DNA from: Eleginops maclovinus
Lineage: Eukaryota > Chordata > Actinopteri > Perciformes > Eleginopidae
DNA: 64,000 nucleotides
Assembly (NCBI RefSeq): GCF_036324505.1
Contig: NC_086354.1
Location: 6,869,295-6,933,294 of the forward strand
Direction: 5' to 3'
The position numbers and the translations under genes were made by a program. This document shows positions 49,501-61,204 of the stretch, one piece after another. The stretch's first letter is position 1. Each line of letters opens with the position of its first letter. The notes under the pieces are model-generated. The model was not told where the DNA came from, did not search any database, and saw only the letters and a program-made list of their open reading frames with translations.

Positions 49501-51337
49501 AACTCAACAGGATGTAAAAACGGCTATTGTTTGTTAACATGTTCTACTATCCGTGATGCTATCCCATTATTTGGTTTACAGTTTATTATGCTGTCTCCAG
49601 GTGGCCAAAAAATGAATGATAACCTTTCTGTGATGCCTCTACAGTATATGATGTACAATACAGCTCCTCGTTATCTGTTAATAGCAGTATATAACATATT
49701 TAGAATCATTAATACACTTTATTTATGCTTTATAACACACTTTAAGTATTTAAAATGCTTTCATGGTCAAATGTCGAAATACGTAATGATTTCTGGTGAC
49801 TTACTGAAAGGTATTGATATTTATATCTGATATGCTGATAGCTAAGAACATAAAGTGCTACCGTGACTATAACAGATTATAAATATTTGTATATCTTTTC
49901 ACGGTTTTATAACGCAGACATGGGTGACATAAAGTCTTAACAATTCAATAATAACAATAGTAATTGCATGCTGCTTGAAAGGTGTTTCGAAATGTGTCTT
50001 GATATTAGTGGGCTCATTATTGAATTACAATAATTAAATCATAGATTAAATGACAGGCAAAGTGTCACGAGAGTCATAACACACATAAATTAGTCCGTTA
50101 GGGGAATACGAGCTATGTGTTTACTGAGAAAGTAAAGAAAATGAGGCTGGATTTCATATCCCACTTCCGTTCTGCTTAGAATTAGTATGAATAAGAACTG
50201 AGGCAATTTAATGCAGTAAACCACTTGAGACGTTACGTACATGTGTTTCCCATACATGTAATCACATCCCGCCATCTATAATGTATTTATAACTGCCTTG
50301 ATATTGCAGAGTTTCACCCTCATTATTCTCAGGTATCTTGTTTTTTCCTAATCAGTGTTCCCCATAATTATTATTGAGGTGTGCAATAATGATGATGATG
50401 ATGTAATTTAGGTCTGAAATTTAAAAGCATTTCTCAGAAATCTAATCAGTGTATACATTAAAGTGCTCTAATTCTCTTCTCAGTCATTTCGCTCCCAACA
50501 AAACAGGTTTCCCATGTGGAGCTGCATTGATTTAATATATTGATGTACGACAAAAACACACAGAATCGGCCTCAGTGCAATAAAGTCCAGTGCAGCAAGT
50601 TTGTCCTCTGACAGGATTTGTTTTAATGAGGACACGATAAGAGAGGTGGACAGAGGAACTCAATCCTTATGGTGATGCCTTTTTTATTTATTCATTGCTA
50701 CATTGAACAGAAACCTATTCTTTTCGCGGTCGGTGAGAAAAACAATAAATTATCTTGGGGATTGGACATGAATATGCCGTTTTAAACAAAGGTGTTTTTT
50801 TCCGCTTTTGTACAAACCCTTGGTGTTCACCATACATTTCCTCTCGGTAGTCTGTTTGCCCCTATATTGCACAAAGCTGTAAAGGAAAAGAGTGTATAAT
50901 TAAGGATAGTATTTGCACATATAAGGCATCTATTTTGCCCGCCTGAATTGCTTTTGTCGCTACTGTCTCTTCTGTTAAATGAACACACAAAGGAGACTCA
51001 ACATCCACACACAGGAGAGGATGGGGTCTTGAGTAAGTGCTGCAACATAACAACATTTGTTATGTGTCGTGTGTACACTGTAGGGCCAGAGAGGAGATTA
51101 AGAAGGACATCCATCCAGAGGTTTACCTTGAGCCAAGATTACATTTTTCGTGTCACGTCCGATTTAAAAACAGACCGTCAATGGCGGCTCAGGGCCAGAT
51201 TTACGGCGTTATTTACACCAAGACAGGGACATTGATGTTGCGTTCTTTGAAATGGATTATGATGGGAAATTACATTGGAAGGAATTCCTATTCATCTGTT
51301 TTCCTAGACAGTCGGTTTCCACATGAACTCAACTCAC
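46536..51337. other. No gene; candidate enhancer-like block at 47740-47900
   Basis: About 4.8 kb without supported genes. At 47828-47874 the octamer TTAATCAG occurs three times (47828, 47853, 47867), the first and third preceded by CCAA. A short (GAT)n lies at about 50388-50402. Confidence 0.4.
47828..47874 (+). promoter_or_regulatory. Three TTAATCAG homeodomain-like sites
   Basis: Three identical octamers in 47 bp, two with the extended form CCAATT(T)AATCAGC. The core TAATCA is close to homeodomain sites. Function is inference. Confidence 0.2.
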
Positions 51338-51496
51338 CTTCTTCTTCTTCTTCTTCTTCTTCTTCTTCTTCTTCTTCTTCTTCTTCTTCTTCTTCTTCTT
51401 CTTCTTCTTCTTCTTCTTCTTCTTCTTCTTCTTCTTCTTCTTCTTCTTCTTCTTCTTCTTCTTCTTCTTCTTCTTCTTCTTCTTCTTCTTCTTCTT

Positions 51497-51526
<30 letters not shown>
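51338..51526 (+). repeat. Perfect (CTT)63 trinucleotide array
   Basis: 189 bp of uninterrupted CTT (GAA on the other strand), a pure polypyrimidine/polypurine mirror repeat. Long poly-Ser, poly-Leu and poly-Lys frames over it are artefacts. Confidence 0.98.
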
Positions 51527-51527
<1 letters not shown>

Positions 51528-54500
51528 TAAAATAAATTGAAAGACATTAAAAGTATCTCACCATTGTCAGGTGTCTTAAAAACAAAGGAAATGAGACTGC
51601 ACCAGCAGGTGTCCGAACCCTTGGAGTGTGTGGCTGCATCATCTGATATTATTACAGAACCTGTAAAACAGAAACCATACTGTAGATCCAGGCTCTTTTG
51701 CTTAGTGCTGCATACAGTACATATTGTAAAAGCTAGCCAGACATACAGCGAGTGTTTGCCACTGTGTAAAAATGACTTGAAACCAGCTGAACACTCACAG
51801 CTTATCAATACAATACTGGCACAAGAATTGCAGATGAAACAGTGCAACCTCCTCTCTTCTCACTGGGTTTTTGATTTGTTCAGTCATGCTAACGGTAACT
51901 GGATGGTCAGCGGTCAAGCAGCCCTTTCGAAAGTAGCTCTACACCGTGATGAAGTATTTTGTTGTTCTGACTAAGTGTTTCTTGAATTCAAATTGGCTGC
52001 ATCTGAAGTTTGTCGTGCAAGGCTGTACTTTGGTACCGTATACTATTCCCGTTCACTCTGAATAAGATTGCTTGGGTTGCAGCATTTAACACTGTTTTGT
52101 TGAATGATCGAACGCACATGAACCAAAAACACAAATGAATTTGACTTCTACAATATATTTGGTTTAGCGTTTCCAGACTTCATATCAGAAAAGGGACATG
52201 TTTGTCAGCAGGGCAAAAGATTCTTATATCCGAGTGCAGTGTATTTAAAATTCTGCCTACACACCCTGGCTCACTAACTCTCACCACTTGCCAAGTCTTT
52301 TTAGAAAGATATTCTCCTTTAAAAAATGTATGTGTTCTCCACAAAATGTATTTATTTCATTACAAAGAAGTAGGGGAGGAAAAGAAGGTAAAGGCATATA
52401 ATCAGGTAAGGGTAGACTCACAGTCAGCCAACATTTGTTCAAAGCAAAGATGAAGGACAAAATAACTTGGAAGTCTATTAAAAAGCCAGGAAGTACGATG
52501 AAACCAACACAACTTTTGATGGATTCTTAAAACAAGCCATCTATTGATTAGACCATAAAACAAACCTTTCATGTTTGACGATCTTTCATTTCTAAAAACT
52601 CTTAAATCATGTTGTACTGCACTGAATGCAGAAGCCAAAATGCATTGAAGTTTAATGGCCGGCAGTAGGACTTCAATCATCCTTGGGTTTGCTCGAAATC
52701 AAGCTAGCGTGAAGTGGGAGGGACTCGGCTGATTGGACTGCACATTGTTCATTTATATTTATTTATGTGATGACATAAAGACTTGAAGAATAATTTTAAA
52801 GACAGACACTTTACAAGCGAGAAGTTGAACATAAGCAATCACTCTTTCAACATTGACTTAACCTCCTGAAATGATTAATATATTTGAAAACAATGTTCCT
52901 TTACTGTAAACAAAGAAAGGTGATTGGGTTAGCTGCCATTAGCTAGCTGATACGTTAATGCTAATGTTGATATGATTTTTTAATTTCTTTATGTTATTAT
53001 CCTTTATCCTGACACTTGTGGCCACACACTTTAACACAGCATTATTTACACTTCTCTAAAAATAAAACCTTCCTTACTCAGCATATTGGAGCCCCATGAG
53101 CTTTACAAAAGTTTTGTTACTTTTTCAAACATTAACAGTTTTGCCATGCAATTATCTCCGAGCTAATTGGCCATTGTTCTCGTGAGGCCAATTTGTCTGG
53201 TCTAATGGTGCGCCGAACTGTCTGAGGATTTTCCCGTTATTAATTGTTATTAAGCATTAACATTATAGTCCAGCTGTGTCTGGCATATTCTGTTCGCCTA
53301 ATGCACCTTCACTGAATATTGTCAGCTCAGAGCTTTTTGAAAAATTCTTCAACCTATTGTCCTGGCCTCGGTAGGAATGAGTCTATTGAGCCCAGTTGGA
53401 TTTTAAATGGGAAAATGGTTATTGAAAACAGGGCTGTACACTTTATCTGATTCTTTAATCCAAATACCTGATTGACTTCACCTATTTCTTAGGTTATTAC
53501 AGGCCAGGTAACCAGCCAGTCAACCTAAGCCAGAGGACAAGCAAGAGAAAATGTGTTTGAACAAATGTTAAATGCAAAACACACATTAACTTCTTATAAA
53601 CCCCTTTTTGTAAGGTTAGGGAAATGCCACATTCTCACTCACAAACTAATCATACCAATTGTGTTGCACTGAAGTAATATAAAAATTCCTTTGTTTGATG
53701 GAACACAGAGCAAGTGGTTCTAACCTCAAGTAAATGCCTGATTCACTGTATGGCATATGCCGTTTTCTACAGCCATATTTTACAGGCGTATTTTTCATTA
53801 TGATATGACTTATGATAGTCTGACATGGCAACCTGTAGGCCCTATAGACCTTGTATGGACTAAACCCAATAGTTGCTATAATAAAAAACAACAGGAAAAC
53901 GTTTGCTCTTAAAACGGGAAGTAACAGCGAACGTAAGGTCAAGTAAAAATAAACATCCTCACACTATGCGTAGTTAGTGTTGCCTGATTTTAAGTGTGTT
54001 TTCTATGAGTGTGTTGATGCATTATAGTAAATTTGCTCAGCGCTGCTTGCTACAATGTTATTCTCTTTGCCGTACCCCCATGAACTGTTATTGCTGAGGT
54101 TAATCTCGCGCCGTCCTCCGACATAAGCCTGGCATATTCGGTACTTGGTTCTTGACTGGCAGTAGAGTGGTGCCAGCTACAGCCAGTACAACAGTTTTTT
54201 GGGTCCAAGAGCCAGCCCCGCTGCAGTGGAAACAGGAAGAACTGGTTCTTAATCGGGCACTTGCTCCGAAACCGGCCTGGCAACCGCTTTGGTGGGAAAA
54301 AAGTATGTGTGCATATGTTTAAGGAGAACTGGAAATAGCGTGGTTGTGTTATCATCAAGCACAGTTTCACAGCTGGTCTCGGCTCAGTCAAATGAAGAGA
54401 GGGAAAATTACCCTGGATTTCGCTTTTAGCGCATTTCACAACTTTTAGGACCTACTGATTTAAATTAGGCCTATTGTAGTGTTCAAAATGTTGAGTTGGT

Positions 54501-57500
54501 TCACCTCACAAGATATTTTCGTGGCCCGGTCGCCTCACAGACTGACTCAGAAGTGGTAGTACCACGGTTTGGCCATTATGCAAAATCAATACAGAAGAGG
54601 AATATACTGTAATCAGCTTTGTTAAGCAGGCATGTCCAGTCAACACCTGTTGGCTTAAATAATTACATATATTATTGTAAAATCCACACATTTCGTGTAA
54701 CAGTTTAAGCCTAAACATTCACAATCTGACACTTTCATCCAGAAGACCCAAAGCTTTAAACAACAAACCATTTAGCTTCAACACTATGCTCTGTATCAGT
54801 AAGCAGTATCAAACTCTTCAGACAGTACAATGGAGGCCTTACGGACCAAATTGTGCATCCCTCTCTTTTCACTAAGAGCCACTGGTGGCTGCTTTTGGCT
54901 GCTTCAATAACTTCTCTAATAGTCTTAAATTGTGAGTTTTGCTGGGCTGCCTGCCCATCCTATGATTCCTCTGGTGGGAGTGAGGCTGTAAGTGTGATCC
55001 AGATCCAAAGCACCCTTACAGCATCCTATGAAATAGACTCAACTTTGCAGTGGTTTACAGTTTCAATAATAAATTCCTCACATGAGTGCAAAAACTCCCA
55101 TTAACCTTTTATGGCCTCAAGAAAGTCAAAGCCCCATTAAATGTGTACGCCCCCAGGTTAAATGAATGATTTGGAAGGAAGTTGAACTTTAAATTGACCA
55201 ACACACAGAGAAGTCTCTAAACACAAACACACCTTCTTAGTTTGTTCACTAGTTTCTATGGAAGCCAATAAAGCAATAAAACATGACTATTTTGCCAATT
55301 TAAAATACTGTGCTTTCACAGATTGTCGTGGCATTACTTCTTATGATATTAAGGCCTTCTTCCAGAGCAATAAGTAGGCAAATGAATACCTAATGCCTTG
55401 GAATACTGAATGACTTTCAAAGATAGCAAAGTTCTACAGCCTAACAATGGCAGGAATGTTTCATCTATGCATTGCTTTGGTCTTGCCTTTCACTTCAGTG
55501 ATGGCTTTCATACACTTTTTAGCTTACTGGCTATGCCAAACAGATTAGAGGCTCATTATCCGACGAAAAACGCCTGAACTTTTATGCAGATAACAAAAGA
55601 ATAAAGTGATGTTTAAAGCACTGAAACACATCACAAAAAATAGGAGTAATACAAAAAGTGACCAAATGGTGCCGTTTTATGGCATTGTTGGCTTGACATA
55701 GTTACACAATGGCACGTACAGGGTCGCTATTTTGGGGATTCTTTGCGTCATAAGTGGCCTCTGTTGTTGATTATGAAGCCTAATATTTGCACTTTTAAGG
55801 CAAAACGCAGGTGCTAGCTAAATCCTAGGTCTACCCAACAGCTGATCCAAATAACATCACGTGTGGGACTGCACTCCCCCGGGTCCTCAGCAACAAAGAG
55901 GCCAAGTTTGAAGTAGATTGGTCTAAGGGTTGGCAGGATAGTTTAAAGTTCAATTTCTTAGTTCCATGTTCATTTTCAGTTGTATAATATGTTTAAGCAT
56001 TAACTAGCTCACTGGATACACAGCAGGTGGTTATTTGCTCACGGGTGTGTGTTAGACTCAGTAGGAGTACTCACGAGGAGCTTGCTTACTGTGAAGCTTC
56101 ATCAGTAGGCCTGACCACTGACTAACAGCACTCCCCTGTGGTGAGTCTGTATTGTTACAGTTTCTGACAGTCCTAATGAGACTGTCAAAACCAATATCCT
56201 GCCTAGTCAGAGGATATACTGTATGAGGGGTATAGCCTTCATCCATTTATATATGCGCCTATGTGGAATTGTGATTTGTCTATCTGGTACACAACCAGGA
56301 GGTTAATGTATAAATAAGCAGCTTCACGTCAGTTCAAATTTATCTGACTGACAAGTAAAGCAATCCACTGCGTCTCTCAATCGCCCACCAGCTCTGGGTT
56401 GTAGCAGATCTAACTTATTATCCTAAAACATCTTTTTTGCAAATACATTTTGCCTCTGTGATATTTTTTGCTGGGAAATTCTCCAGTATAATTCTCAATA
56501 AAATTGGCAAAGCGGAAAAATGCATCAGCTTTAAAAAAAATCCTCGATGAATTATGCTTTCTGTGTGCACAGTTTAAAGACAACCCATTATGTTTCAACA
56601 AACAGATTTCAGAAGTCCCCGGGCTTAGAAATGGTAATTAGTCTTTGAAGTTAATGAAAACAAATGAATGATGCAAACAGGCACTTGCAGAAAAGCAATT
56701 CTAAAAGTGCATTGTTTGTAATTTTGAGGTGCAACACTGTCGTAGAGATGACGAGTTCTAATCTGAATTATTGGTAAATTACAAATATCTCTTGGTACAT
56801 AGCCATGAATGCAAATTCTGAATCATTGTGATCTTAAAGCCTCAGAAAACTTGGGCTGAATTTAGTATTTTGTCCAGTATAGTAAATATTCATAAATATT
56901 AAGCAGCAATTCGTTTTTAGTTATTGCTTTAGTAAAACTGGCAACAACTGATCTGTACAGTCAATTGGGGGCAGCAAAAACAAGCTGTAAACAAGACACT
57001 GACATATAATCATCTTATAAGATCATTTTGTGAACTTTTTTGATAGTGGTTATATTTTTACACATCCAGCAGGCAAAGGGAACCATTAACATTAATTTGG
57101 GTTTTGTGTCAGGCACCCTAATAAGTGCAAGTCTCCAAAAGCCCTGAGGGAGATTTTGGGCTCGTTAATTGTTAAATGCAACACTCTGTTCACTTAATAT
57201 TCATTAACCACCATTCATCTGCTGTTTAGTGCTGGACAAAGTGTAGTTGGTTATCAAACCTTGATTTCTCTGAAAAAGCTGCACGTCCAGAATACTGATG
57301 AAAACGCTAAGTGAGCGTATACTGTATAAACAAAACAATGAGCTGAAAGACCCCAAAAAAGTCCTTTGAGATGGATGCGAGCTGAAGATGATAATTATGC
57401 TAAATCGTTTTTGGTGGAAAGAAATATACAACTGTTATTAAAGACAGTTTGCAACAGAGCCCACCACACTTCCAACCAGCGAGAAAAGTAGAGAAAGGTA

Positions 57501-59984
57501 ACATTTAATATTGTATTATTGATAATAAACAACACTATGGGACATATGTGAACACAAAAATATTTTCATAAGAGGATTTCCTGCCCAAGTCTGTATTATA
57601 TATCACAGCCAAAGTGGCCCCTGGGTAGAGATATTAAATCATAAGATATGATCTATGGCTCACAAACAGATTTTCAATAACACTGCCTACCCCCACCTGC
57701 TACTTGAATCCACCAGTGTGAATATGCTTGTGTAGATACGACAATAAAAGACTTAGTGTGTAGAACATCTTTACGGCATATAGTCACAGTTCATGTATCG
57801 GCCTTTTAGATCTCAATGACGGTTGAAAGGACTTGAGCTTTAAAAAGGCAGTAGCCACCAGCTCTGTCATCTATCAAAAGTTGTACAAAGTCAACCGAAA
57901 GTGTACCCCCTTCAACTTGAAGTTCACTTATAGGGGAGATCGGTCACGTTAATGCCAGGCCCCAGGCAGTGACGAGGGGGAGAGGAGTTAGTCGATGGTG
58001 TCGGGGGTCGGAAACAGTCAGTGGAAGGGTGGGGAAGAATGAAAAGGACTAATCAGAAGAGGAGGTGAAGTGAAAAAAAACCCTGAACTAATGGGTCTAG
58101 TCCACAGCTGGTTCGCTTGGATTATTGGGTACCTATAAATAAACGTGTGACAGCGATAAATATAGTATGACAGGTTATCAGCACAGTTGTCCTCCAAGGA
58201 CACCATTGGCGAAAGAGGTTATAGGACATGGGGGCTGCCCAGCTTTTCACACATGACTGTAGTGACTGATGACCTGCTGATTAAAAACCCCAGAGAACAA
58301 ACTCAACACAGAGAAAATGAATATGACCTTTAACCAACGTGTATGCGTCAAACACGGAGGGATCGAAAAAGCAGTGATGGTATCTATCACTCACCACACC
58401 TGGAGATATATTGCTTGTAATGCTATAAGGTGATATTGATCAGGTCTATCAGGGTTTTAAGAAATGATAGAAGGTGCAATAATTCTGAGCTGCCTTGTGG
58501 GAAAAAAGGGCAGTATAATATTGTGCCTTTGACTGATAGTTGAAGTCCTGCTGACTTTGGCTGAATAGTTCAAACTAATATAGAAAGATGAAAGAGTTCA
58601 GGGAGAGTTCAGCCCAGAACAGACTCTAAATAATAAGTTAAATGTCAGTGTACTTTGCAATTTGTCTGTCGATAATACATCAGAATAAATCGTGATTTGT
58701 AAAAGGTTTTACAAATGTAAAAAAAGACAGGGACTAAGAGAGAGTAACATTAACTCGGCATGTCCTTGAAGTGCAGATTAAAGACAAAAACCTGACTTGA
58801 CTAAACTCAAAATATCTGTCAGGGCTAAAGCGTAAAGGTCAATTCAAGTTCAAGAAATCAGACTAATTGGATTTTTTTTTGCCGATGCACTGAATAGGTA
58901 AGTAACAATTACTTTAAAAATGTAATAAATTATTTTTATAAAAACTGATTATATTTTGGTCACTATACATTCAAACAGTAACTGAGAACAGGACAAGGTG
59001 GAAGTGGAATTGTCTTTTTGTATCATTGTGTTTTCAGTCTAGGTTTGACTGACCCTGTGTAATCTAATAAATACTGCATATGCTTATCCGCTACAAGAAG
59101 CACCTCTGCAATGAGAATTTGCAGTTCTACTAGCAAATCCTGTTGTTCCTATTCCTTCCCTTTGGCAACTTGGAGGCAGGCCATTGCATCAATAATGCAA
59201 AAGCTGCATGTCCGGGTGGTTGTTTGACTGCATGATGATATGGTTCTTAATCAAATGAAGACTTAAGTGTTAATAAACAAAAAGTTATATAGTATTAAAC
59301 AATGAATTCTCCAAATCTGAAAAGGGCACATTTCCCCGCTGGATCTCAACTGAGTTCTTCTATTCAGATAAAACTTAAATATTCTAAGTAACATGGACAC
59401 CTTACCCATGTTCATTCTCGCAGCTCACTTAAATTGAAGAGATCAAACACATATCCAAACATAACATGCAAACTAAACATATCAAACATCAATCTAACCA
59501 TCAAAGCTGGTCAACCTCACAACAAGAATTCTCAAGTTCAGCATTTAATTCATTTGATGTCTTTGAAGAGTGAGAACCAACTCTACTGAAGTGTATCAGC
59601 ACATTTGCTTTTAAGCTGAAGGACATGATAGAGTTTATAGGTAATTGTAAGCGTAACATTGACACCAAAGCAAATGCCGCTCTGTGGGATACCTTTTTAA
59701 ATTTTTATATGCTGTGAAAAGCTGTACAACATGGTTTTGTTCAAAGGGCCTATTCACTGAAATTATAAACATACTTTCTCAGTAACCTTTAGTTGTGTCA
59801 AACCATGCAATGGTCTTTCATAAGTCAGGGTTTCAAGATGTCTGTCTCTGGGATTTTTCAGGGTAAAGGACAGAAAAAGTTGTATTTTTGTTGTTGTTGC
59901 TCCCAACAATGATGAGTAATAGCAGAAGTCTCAGGCAGAAATCTAAATAAATGTGTTTTTAAAAAAAAGGTCAGGAGATGCAGG
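51527..59984. other. No gene; candidate conserved block near 53130-53370
   Basis: About 8.4 kb without a supported gene; the longest frames (145 codons at 51537 and 129 at 54050, minus) show no domain I know. 53130-53370 has balanced composition with CTAATTGGCCATTGTTCTCG and TTAATTGTTATTAAGCATTA, suggestive of conserved non-coding DNA. 54100-54300 is locally GC-rich and may be an unidentified repeat. Confidence 0.35.
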
Positions 59985-60305
59985 TTAGGCCCTGTGAGCG
60001 GGATGGCTCAAACAAAAGGTAAGAGACGGAAGCGTTCGGGGTTGGGCAAAAGCAACAGCGTTTATTGTTCGAGAAATGTGCCCACAACAGCCAGCTCCGC
60101 GGTACTTTCAGGGCGGGCAAGGCCAGGACGGGGTGTGTCGTCTTCCCAGGACCCAGCCTACTGCAAGACAGACCAGAACCAGGTTACCAACATGCTTTAT
60201 ATTAAATGCCTGATTACCTGATTCCGATCAGCTGTCTGGTCTCCGGCCGAGCCACTCCCCTCACCCCAGCAGCCGGCGCTCTAACCACACCCGGCTGCCA
60301 CAGGC
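59985..60305. repeat. GC-rich island, probably a repeat
   Basis: This block is sharply GC-richer than both flanks and holds CpGs. Its frame of 75 codons is not recognisable. Layout (CAGCGTTTATTG near the left, CACCCCAGCAGCCGGCG and CACCCGGCTGCCACAGG near the right) resembles the reverse strand of a retroelement end, but I cannot identify it. Confidence 0.35.
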
Positions 60306-61204
60306 CCCCTACTGTACTTGCCAAACACACACAGATGTGTCCCCACTTTCAATTCCATAACCTTTGTGAAATTTGCTAACGAGTGGTGGGCCTGATCTCA
60401 GATAAGAATAACAAGGGTTAACTGAATGAAGTAAAAGATCTGACGTGCTGGTGTGACGGCAACAAACCTCTCCTTGCAAAGAAAAAGCCGGAAAGTCCCC
60501 AAGCCATAGTCATGATCTCAGTATTGACCAATATAATTTTGATTATTATTTGGGCCGTAATCTCGCAGCCCTAGATTGACAGTCTGATTTTATTCATCCC
60601 AACAAACACTTTGTTTCTGTGTCTTGGTCACAATTCTTAAGGTTCCAAGTGAATTCCCCCGAAAAATGTTAATATGATTATTTATAACAAAAAAATCTAA
60701 AAAATAATATATTATTTTGCACAATATGACTCATCTGAAAGTTTGCCAAGGGTGTGTAAATGTACCTGTTTTTAGAAGGCCTATGTGGAGCGGTGCCAGC
60801 AGGAAAAGATGATAATCTAACTAAAGAACAAAGTTCAATATCATTGCACACACACCCCTCTGGGCGTTAAACATGCTTTTGACCCGTCAATCAGCAGTCG
60901 CATTTATAAAACAACACACACAACACAAAGCTCCACCCTATACATTACGTGATATCAATATATATATCGTAAAAAAACAGGAAACAGGTTTATGACTTCT
61001 CAGGGAGAGCACACACCGACAGACAGGAGGTAAGATATAAATATTACCTGAGCAAAGAGACTTGAAGGAGAACGTCCTGGCGGACTTAAGGAAGAAAATA
61101 CTTATATTTTATTTCCATAAAACCTGTTGGTGAATGAAAAACATTCAAAGACGCTAAGTGAAAGTAACTGAGTCAGCTTTCAACAACAGGGAGAGAGTCA
61201 CAAT
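60306..61204. promoter_or_regulatory. 5' flank of the TRIM gene
   Basis: GGAAAGTCCCC at 60490-60500 is the complement of GGGGACTTTCC, a classical NF-kB site, about 700 bp from the start codon. TATA-rich sequence lies at about 60957-60970. CAGGAGGTAAGATA at about 61025 looks like a splice donor, and CTTTCAACAACAGG near 61180-61193 could be the matching acceptor, so a 5' UTR intron of about 160 bp is possible. All of this is inference. Confidence 0.25.

Noticed and set aside
51037..51847. Frames with poly-Ser, poly-Leu or poly-Lys
   Set aside because: Produced by the (CTT)63 array; the flanking parts show no recognisable domain.
54050..54439. 129-codon minus-strand frame in a locally GC-rich block
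   Set aside because: No motif recognised, and the block has the look of an unidentified repeat; not enough for a gene call.
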